A stretch of DNA of 38,275 nucleotides from NCBI GenBank assembly GCA_003427395.1, contig BFEA01000225.1, positions 279,709 to 317,983 of the forward strand, given 5' to 3'. The translations under genes and the position numbers were made by a program. How positions within the stretch are numbered: position 1 is the first letter of the stretch; each line of letters starts with the position of its first letter. Under the pieces are notes generated by a model. The model made no database searches. It worked only from the letters and a program-made list of their open reading frames with translations, and was not told where the DNA came from. The stretch is from Chara braunii. Lineage: Eukaryota > Streptophyta > Charophyceae > Charales > Characeae. Of this stretch, positions 32,250 to 38,275 are shown piece by piece.

Positions 32250-32955
32250 CTGCTTTATGATCAGACAGGGGATAATTGTCTATTTCGATTTGGAGGACAT
32301 CACTTCTTGCCGTTGACGAGAGTAGAAAGAAGTCAAGCTGTCGAGTAACCCCTGTTGTTTGAGGTGAGCGGCCCACCCAAGTGAACGACTGTGTTGTAGG
32401 GTAGAGATCCCTGAAAATATCCTGCAAATCCCATTTCTCCATCCACTTCAAGAGTTTCCACCGATTTGGAGTCATCCCTTCTTCCTTCTCTGAATCAAGC
32501 CCTGGTGTGCACACTGTGTTCCAGTCTCCTGCTATCACCATACGATCACCCCTTGGGAGAACGTACGGTAGCAACTCAAAAAAACTACTGCGTTCCCCTG
32601 ATTTATTCGGAGCATAAACTGTCGCAAGGAGCCAGTCCTCGTTGCCAATGGCCAGTTTTACCTAGCACCACCGACCCCATACATCGCTGTCACTGTCAAG
32701 TAATCTAGCCTCGATCCGGTTGTGGATGAGGATTGCTACTCCCCCTTTCGATTCTCTGGCTGGGGACCACAACTGAGGTTCGTCCCACCAGTCTCTTAGC
32801 TGTATCAGTTTTGTCTCCGATAGCTTAGTCTCTTGTAGTAGCAGGATATCTATCCTCTTCCGGTGCGCCCAACTTTTGAGATGTGTTCCCTTCCTTTTCC
32901 CGTTGGAATCCCCCAGCCCTTGTACGTTCCAGGTCGCTATTCGAATTTTACCCAT
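32250..32955 (-). other. APE-type endonuclease domain of LINE ORF2
   Basis: This marks the domain within ORF2. The order of motifs (N of WNVQG, E42 of QET, GDWN, LD, SDH233) matches the exonuclease-endonuclease-phosphatase fold used by L1-clade LINEs to nick the target. All listed residues are still present, but the in-frame TAG at codon 98 (32664-32662) cuts the domain in two. Confidence 0.9.
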
Positions 32956-32965
32956 TCAAAGAGCT

Positions 32966-35200
32966 TCATGGAACTGCAGATTGGATTCCTGCTGCTGGGG
33001 GGTTGGTACCTCGTGCCTCCCCTAAGCCTTGGGTCTGCGTGGCGGTTGCCCATTCAGTGGTAAGGCAGTCACAAAAGACCCTCGACATGAGGTTACTTGA
33101 TCTCGGCATGTTTGGGTTCAAGTCAGCCAGAAAAGAGGCTAGTACCCCCGGTTCCACTACGACCTCTGCCAACATTTCCATCAGGGGTTCAGACAGGGCC
33201 TCCAACGGGAAAGAGTCCAAACCTACCTGTCTCAGACCCGGCCAGGCCTCCGAAGAGATCCTCGCGTCAATAAAGACGATTGTGTATCTGACCACCTTAC
33301 CCCCGTCCAGTTCTACTCTAAGCTTAGGCATGTAAATCTCTGGAAACAATCTAAATTTGAAACGATCCGCAAACAGGTACTTCACTTATTCTCTAACGGT
33401 TGACTGCATCGGAATGTCCGTCAGACCCCCCGTTGGGAGGATCAGCTTGTCCGCTCTATCAAGGAGACCTATAACGTAAGCCTTTTGATCCTGCATTGTG
33501 CAAACGAGCGGGAGCAGAATCTGTTCCTCAAACTGCCGACCGTCTCTCCCGGCTGCATCTACGCCCTCGGGGATCCTTCCTGGCGAAGCCTCCATGCCGG
33601 AGAGTTCCGATGTTGGTGCCTCAGGAATACCCTCGGAGTTAGCTTCCTCGTCGGAGTGAACCACCTCTTGTCTCCTTGGCCTGGATGTACCTTCTTCCTG
33701 CCTGCACCTCGCTTGACGTTCTCTTCCTCCGTGGTCCACTGCGAGTTCCCTTCGTGCGACCTCATGCACCACATAATTTAAGCCTTGACCTGTGCCATAG
33801 CAGTTGTAGAACTGTGGCATATGGCCTGTTAGCGCCGGGTTTTGTTGATGGTAACCCATGCCCTGCCAGCCCATCGGACCCCATGGGGGGATATACGGAT
33901 GAAAGTCCGTATTTGGCACTTGTTGAGAAGGTAAGTAATGCACTTGTTGCTGCTCCCTTCTTGGAGTTTGTGTTTTGGGTAGTTCCCTCAAGTACTCGCG
34001 TCTGTTTTGGTCCAGAGAAGCCCCAGCGCATCCCCTTGAATTCTGAGGAGCCACTGACCGACTGTTACGGGCGATATTCTGCCCGACTGTCCCTCTCCTT
34101 GCGTCCTGGGATGCCCCTTGGGTGCGTGAATGGCCTGCCGCCCCTGATCTTTCCTGTTGTCCCTGTCCCTCCTGCAGTGGGATGACTTCCCTCGCTGCCA
34201 TCCTTATATGCCGATCTTCCGCTTGTCCCTGATTCCGATTTGAGAAATTGTCGCCTTGCCTCTGGACGTTACTCCCTCCCACGTCGTCCTCCTCCGCTCT
34301 CGGACAACCATCTTCCACTGTGTGGTACCACCACCTGCATCTCGTGCACCATGGAGTATGTTTGCAGACGAATTTGATCTGCAATACTCCACTTCCCCGT
34401 CTAATCGGCAGTTAAACTTCAAAATTCTCCTTTGCTTCTCTTACCAGGTCAAATTTCAAATTCATCAATTTCGGTCTCGTTTTGTCATGTTCCGGAGGAA
34501 GACTGTTGATGACGTGGCCCATCGAAGTCTCAATCATACTCTCCACGTGGAACATAGCACGTAGCGGGACCCTGATTGCCATCACCCAGAACTTGGAGTC
34601 GTCCTCCAATCTTCTTCGTAGCGGGACCCTGATTGCCATCACCCAGAACTTGGAGTCGTCCTCCATTCTTCTTCTCTCCTCTAATTTTGTTCTTGTGAGC
34701 CAAGGCTTGAAAATCATGTTGTATTCGACCCCTCTAATTACAATATTGTCCTTTGCTTTCGCAATCATCCATTGTGCCACCTCCCTCGATTTCGCCACGT
34801 AGGAGACAACATTCGGCCCTTCCGCGTGTACCCTCCCTCTCTTGGTAGTGCGATCAAAGATTCTTTGCCTGTACCACCCATTTTCGTACGCTCTGATTAG
34901 GTCCTCCCTCACCTTCATTGGCAAGTCCCTCGCTGCGCCTTGAAAAATAATTGTCACAGTTCTTTCTTTTAACCAATTTGTGGTCAACTCGTCCAGGCGT
35001 GGGTTGACCACAAAAGTTTTGACTCCAACTTCCATCTTCCACTCACCATGCATGAACTTCTCTGGGAGGATCCCGTCGTCGTAGCACTTCGAGATAAGCA
35101 ATCGAAGTCTATCCTCGTCTGAAACTGGAATATCTGAGTGGCTTGGAGGAGACCGACCTCTCCTGTGCTGACTGCGGGAAGCTCTATCTTCTTCGGCCAT
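32966..35200 (-). pseudogene. LINE ORF1 (gag-like RNA-binding protein), two in-frame stops
   Basis: The frame starts MAEEDRASRSQHRRGRSPPS and runs 744 codons to TGA at 32968-32966. It is broken only by TAA at codon 263 (34414-34412) and TAA at codon 605 (33388-33386), with no shift of frame. A zinc-knuckle-like motif, C-x2-C-x4-H-x5-C (CTRC...H...C), lies at codons 285-299 (34348-34304), just after the first stop. The following 250 residues are Gln/Arg/Gly-rich and probably disordered. In LINEs this product coats the element RNA. Codons around 178-213 contain an in-frame 19-residue tandem duplication (EDDSKFWVMAIRVPL twice). N-terminal homology to the plant LINE gag domain (DUF4283-like) is my inference. 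Confidence 0.8.
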
Positions 35201-35713
35201 GCTGGCCTGACTCTGTTGTCGTGCACGCTAAACAAGACTTTTCTCCGCTTACGAACTTCTTTGCTACTCTTCACGAACGTTATTCCCACCTCGACGAATC
35301 AAAAGTGAGCGCCTCTCGGCGAGCGCTTATTGCTAATTCCTTCAAACCTTCACAACTTCAATCCTCTTCACATATGCTTACGACAGTATAAGAACCGTAG
35401 TATTCCATTCTAAGAGGTCAACTCATCTTGCCTTCCTCCTACCCGGAGCCCGCTCGGAAAGTGCCGAGCACGAAGACTAGATACACCACGGACATCATGG
35501 CGGTGACTCGTGTTGATGGTCGAAGCAGTACAACCCGCGAACACGGGACTTAGAGCGAAAATTCGCCAACCGCCGTGCTCGCCCGGCCTTGAGTGTTCGT
35601 GTAGTGCTCGCGCCAGCTCCAACCTGTGCACTAAAAATTAGCGCATCGATTAGCGCTGCATTAGCGCTACTGGAACACTCGCGGCTCCTGTCGATCTCAG
35701 AGCCCCTTTTTTC
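35201..35713 (-). promoter_or_regulatory. Probable 5' leader/promoter region of the LINE, limit unknown
   Basis: No frame upstream of the ORF1 ATG is convincingly coding. Three copies of ATTAGCGC lie on the plus strand at 35637-35644, 35649-35656 and 35660-35667, spaced 12 and 11 bases. An internal 5' promoter would be expected here in an L1-type element, but assigning these repeats to the LINE is inference, since its 5' end is not marked by a target-site duplication. Confidence 0.35.
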
Positions 35714-35778
35714 AGGTAAAGAATTTTAATGTGACCCTCAGACAAAAGTTGTTCACTTTATTTTTTTGCATAATATAG

Positions 35779-35809
<31 letters not shown>

Positions 35810-35890
35810 GGACCGTCCTTGGTCCTTGCACGGGCTGGATACCTGCGACCCGGGCAGCCCGGCTGGTCGCCTATATATATATATATTTTG
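35714..35890. repeat. AT-shell/GC-core repeat copy, minus orientation
   Basis: GTAAAGAATTTTAATGTGAC starts the shell. A 27-base T run (35779-35805) is followed by a GC-rich core with GGTCCTTGCACGGGC and a (TA)n tract at 35873-35886. The inverse complement matches 27540-27700 in the same order: TA tract, GGCnACCAG, GTGCAAGGACCA, GGTCCCAGC, A run, TATnTTATGCA, AACAACTTTTG. Confidence 0.75.
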
Positions 35891-36049
35891 CCTTTCTGCG
35901 CCCTCCTAGAGGACTCCAAATGCGGACTCTTTTCATTTTTTGAGAGTTGGCTGTAAAAGGGGGGTATAAATTTGTTTTAAAGGGGCTAAGGGGGTTTAAA
36001 GGGGGTTGTCTTAGTGTGATTTCATTGTTTTATTTTTTATCTCCGATTC

Positions 36050-36300
36050 GGCGAGGAATTCTGATGTGACCCTCGGCGAATAGTTGTTTGTATTGCAATT
36101 CTACACAACATATGTTGTTTTTGGAATTTTTTGACGTTCGTTTTTTTTTTTTTTTTTTTTTTCCTTCCCTTGCGCTGGGGTTGCCTGGAACCCTGCTCGA
36201 GGGTCATGCCCGACCGGGCACCCGGGCATGTATCCGGGCACAAGTTGGGTGCCCGGGCACCCAGAAAAACAGCCTAGGAAAAAATAAAATAAAAAACCTA
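36050..36300. repeat. AT-shell/GC-core repeat copy with a GGGCACCCGGGC core
   Basis: The shell GATGTGACCCTCGGCGAATA leads through ACAACATATGTTG to a 22-base T run (36141-36162). It then enters a core of repeated CCCGGGCA/TGCCCGGG motifs (36200-36262). The shell matches 35730-35760 and 19118-19180, whereas the core differs from those at 541-770 and 27540-27605. Confidence 0.7.
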
Positions 36301-36344
36301 TGAAACAGCAACACTAAAGTGCACTTTCATGCAACAACATTCAG

Positions 36345-36507
36345 TTTCAGAAATCTTAGCAGAGGAAATTCCAATGCTCCAAGTTTGGTACACAACAACC
36401 TTGAACCAAAACAAAAACAGAAAGTGGGGGAAATTTCAGAAACCTTAGCAGAGGAAATTTCATCCAAATTTGGTGCACAACAACCTTGAACCAAAACAAA
36501 AACAGGC
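36345..36507. repeat. 89-bp tandem duplication
   Basis: TTTCAGAAA(T/C)CTTAGCAGAGG starts at 36345 and 36434. Both copies end ACAACAACCTTGAACCAAAA followed by CAAAAACAG. The minus-strand frame here (FWFKVVVHQI repeated) is a by-product of the duplication. Confidence 0.85.
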
Positions 36508-36985
36508 AAAATAAAAAAATAAAAAAATTGACCCCCAAACCCTATTTCAGTTTTCGGCCTGTTAGTATGGAGCCGAAAGTGGGGGTCCCCGTTAACCACG
36601 TGTGGCGCAAAAGTGCTCAGCGATGTGCTATCGGTTCGGGAGAACCGATGTCGCTGACACCGAGGCAGGCACGCGGCCTGACTATTGGGGGAATTTGCTG
36701 AAGCCCTCCCAGCTATGGCCGGGTTAAACACCTACACGAAATGGTGTGAGGAATGGAGGCGCAGCAGCGGCTGAAAGCTGAATGAATGCTACTCACGACG
36801 GCTTTCAATATCAAATATCTGGACGAGGCGTGGCGCCATTAGGCGTCGCTGATGTGTACTTTGCATCTCCACCATTTAGGAGACATCAATCATGTTCGAA
36901 GAGGGCTCCATGGTTGAGCAGCAAGTAGTGAGCGGAGGAAGCAATAACCGGTCTAGCAGTTAGAGCAGAAACTTAGGTGGTGTGG
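36508..36985. other. Non-coding stretch, no gene seen
   Basis: It contains a short perfect hairpin, ATCGGTTC-GGGA-GAACCGAT, at 36630-36649. I see no ORF, RNA family or element ends that I recognise. Confidence 0.45.
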
Positions 36986-36994
36986 TGCTTTTGG

Positions 36995-37136
36995 GGTGGG
37001 GGGGAAGCGATGGGGGCTGAAAGGAGGGAGAAGGGGAGGGCGAGGGGAGAGTGGGGGCGAGGGAGATGTGTGTGGGAGGGGGGGGGGGGGGGGGAGTGGG
37101 GTTTGGGGAGGGGGGGGCGAGGTGGGGGGTAGTAAC
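36995..37136 (+). repeat. G-rich tract with G-quadruplex potential
   Basis: Dozens of GGG and longer runs occur on the plus strand, including an unbroken run of 17 G at 37078-37094. Frames translated from it are Gly/Arg-rich (plus) or Pro-rich (minus) and are not evidence of a gene. Confidence 0.85.
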
Positions 37137-37660
37137 CTGGCCTCTCAGTTGATACAATCCGCAGGCGGGGTAAGGTCACCCGATGATAGCCCGGCGTCCC
37201 ACATTAGGTTCGGGGGGTTGTAATAGGCCCTTCGAATAACTAAATCTAGATTAGGTACAGAGGTCAGTCCTTTCTCAGCTTACTTTCCCGCTTTCATAGC
37301 TCATCGTAGTCTAGGGTTTAGCTGTTCCTTAGGATATAATTCATGGAATTTTAGGTTCTTCCTTGAATCATTTCTCTTGATCATTTGTCATCTCTCTGCC
37401 TCCTCGTTTCTGTTCTGTTCTTCCCCTTTTTGTGTGTATGCGTTCTCACCTCTGGTCCCAATTGGTCCCGTCAAAAGCTAACCTGGGTAAGGCTCTCAGG
37501 CACAGGTCTTCATGTGGAAAGGCCGGCCCCTGTCTCTTTTTTAATGGGCAGCAAATGGGTTTTTGAGTTCGTGCAAAGTAGACTGGGCATGGCTCCTCTA
37601 CTCTGGACATGTGCAAATTGAGAGTGAATTTTCTAATTTTCTGGTAGAACATGGAAAGAT
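37137..37660. other. Non-coding stretch, no gene supported
   Basis: A telo-box-like TAGGGTTTAG at 37312-37321 is followed by pyrimidine-rich DNA and a donor-like GGGTAAGG near 37485. That could be the start of another gene or chance; nothing coding confirms it. Confidence 0.35.
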
Positions 37661-37726
37661 ACACCATTATGATTTTGTATTCGAATACGAGCTGCGAACC
37701 TTTTTTTTTTTTTTTTTTTTCCTTAT

Positions 37727-37779
37727 AAAAAAACTTGGACCATTTCTCGATTTATGCGTGTCATCCTTGTGCAGGGGCC

Positions 37780-37811
<32 letters not shown>

Positions 37812-37829
37812 ACGGATGTCCCGAAGGAC
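37727..37829 (-). ncRNA. U6: U6 spliceosomal snRNA, full-length retrocopy
   Basis: The minus strand carries an almost canonical plant U6. It has the 5' stem-loop GTCCTTCGGGAC (one base pair shorter than usual), the region around the ACAGAGA box, the catalytic AGC triad (ATTAGCATGG), the internal stem-loop and the 3' end GAAATGGTCCAAG followed by T7. U6 pairs with U2 and the 5' splice site in the spliceosome. Downstream on the same strand, ATAAGG and a 20-base A run follow the T tract. The 10-mer CGAACCTTTT flanks the whole unit at 37695-37704 and 37830-37839. The A tail plus target-site duplication mark a reverse-transcribed copy. No TATA box or USE is seen in the expected upstream positions, so I do not expect it to be an expressed locus. 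Confidence 0.88.
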
Positions 37830-37839
37830 CGAACCTTTT

Positions 37840-38275
37840 CTTCGAGGCTATCTTCTCTTCAGAAAATAACAGCGATTTCTCAGAACCCATTTTCCGGAGG
37901 TAACTTGAATACAAGGTACCTTGTTTTCGGGTTCACACGGTAGGGCCGCAAGGGTCCGGTCCGAAGTTGTTGGGGGTTGAACAGGAGCGTGCCGCAAAGA
38001 TCGCGCATTGGCAGGACTCCCGAGATAGGGGCAAAAGAGAAAATTGTGTTGGCAAGGGGGTTGACTGCAATTAGGGGTAGGGGTGATCGCGGGAGCGGAC
38101 CGATGACGGAGGCCGGATCTTGCACCAACCCAAACCCGACGAGCGCCTTTCCTTTACGCAATCCATGCAGACAGCCCCGCGCGAGGTGAGAGTTCGAGAC
38201 AGAGGACAGCACGCCTAAAACCTCAGCCGACGAACGCAGCACTGAAGAAAGGTATGGCCTAAGGGGCTAAAACCT
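37840..38275. other. Window end, no gene supported
   Basis: 37888-37935 resembles the right end of the repeat at 19009-19395 and contains the palindrome CAAGGTACCTTG. A 120-codon minus-strand frame (38242-37880) overlaps it and has no recognisable domain. Confidence 0.4.

Larger units (their letters stand above)
28724..32955 (-). pseudogene. LINE ORF2 (APE endonuclease, reverse transcriptase, zinc motif), broken
   Basis: ORF2 starts with ATG at 32955, 10 bases after the ORF1 stop and in another frame. The endonuclease domain shows TWNVQG (codons 8-13), QETK (41-44), GDWN (143-146), QLDFF (206-210) and SDH (231-233). The reverse transcriptase shows LDLEKTYDRV (609-618), RQGCPLAP (668-675) and a defective catalytic box ALADYLF, where the second Asp is Tyr (codon 714, 30816-30814). 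In-frame stops are TAG at 32664-32662, TAG at 31905-31903, TAG at 31335-31333 and TGA at 29983-29981. A dinucleotide slip in the GA run 30518-30529 shifts the frame. The C-terminal zf-RVT-type motif CDRC...H...C lies near 29194-29125. In intact elements this enzyme nicks target DNA and copies the element RNA; this copy cannot. Confidence 0.92.
28276..35400 (-). mobile_element. Degenerate L1/APE-type LINE retrotransposon, both ORFs present
   Basis: Read on the minus strand, the order is 5' leader (above 35200), ORF1 (35200-32966), a 10-base gap, ORF2 (32955-28724) with APE endonuclease, reverse transcriptase and a zinc-binding C-terminal segment, then a 3' UTR of about 450 bases ending in an A run at the gap. 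This is the layout of plant L1-like LINEs, here without a C-terminal RNase H. The copy is nearly full-length. Its coding damage is six in-frame stops and one frameshift. The 5' limit is not visible; a shell repeat starts at about 35714. Target-site duplications cannot be checked because the 3' junction lies in the gap. Confidence 0.9.

Noticed and set aside
28724-35200. Programmed recoding (stop readthrough or frameshifting) as the reason for stops in the LINE
   Set aside because: The stops are of all three types at unrelated positions, the frameshift sits in a slippage-prone dinucleotide run, and a catalytic residue is also lost. Decay explains all of it.

Overview
This window is eukaryotic nuclear DNA, most likely from a streptophyte (land plant or charophyte alga). 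The evidence is a spliced ribosomal protein eL6 gene whose deduced product is plant-like in sequence and length, a plant-type U6 snRNA copy, and a degenerate two-ORF L1/APE-clade LINE. The style (introns of 1.5-1.8 kb, heavy repeat load, AT-rich repeats with CpG-rich cores) would fit a large charophyte genome such as Chara. That last step is a guess from style and is not shown by the sequence.

Layout. 1-1455: higher-order tandem array of an AT-rich repeat with CpG-rich cores, running into (TA)n/(GA)n microsatellites. 1600-4110: AT-rich and pyrimidine-rich filler with long T tracts and no gene seen. 4112-4437: a poly(A)-tailed retroinsertion with a 12-bp target-site duplication, landed at the edge of a tRNA-like (SINE-type) sequence. 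4990-11378: the only host protein gene I can support, eL6 (RPL6), with four coding exons. 11400-18505: gene-free DNA built largely from old tandem duplications, one minisatellite, one TIR-bounded element and one 137-bp long hairpin. 18506-27400: mostly AT-rich and without a recognisable gene, but holding a striking pair of adjacent inverted repeats at 24382-24669. 27430-27930: a foldback copy of the AT-shell/GC-core repeat, then a 346-base assembly gap. 28276 to about 35400: the LINE on the minus strand. 35700-36320: two more shell/core repeats. 36990-37140: a G-rich tract. 37727-37829: a U6 retrocopy on the minus strand.

How the parts relate. eL6 is a housekeeping 60S protein gene, and its introns and both flanks carry many two- or three-copy diverged duplications. 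The LINE is the type of element that could supply retrotransposition machinery. The U6 copy and the 4124-4425 insertion both carry poly(A) tails and target-site duplications, the footprints of target-primed reverse transcription. The LINE copy here cannot have made them in its present state: it has in-frame stops in both ORFs, a frameshift in a GA repeat, and a Tyr in place of a catalytic Asp of the reverse transcriptase. I found no bacterial-type operon, CRISPR array, toxin gene or virus.
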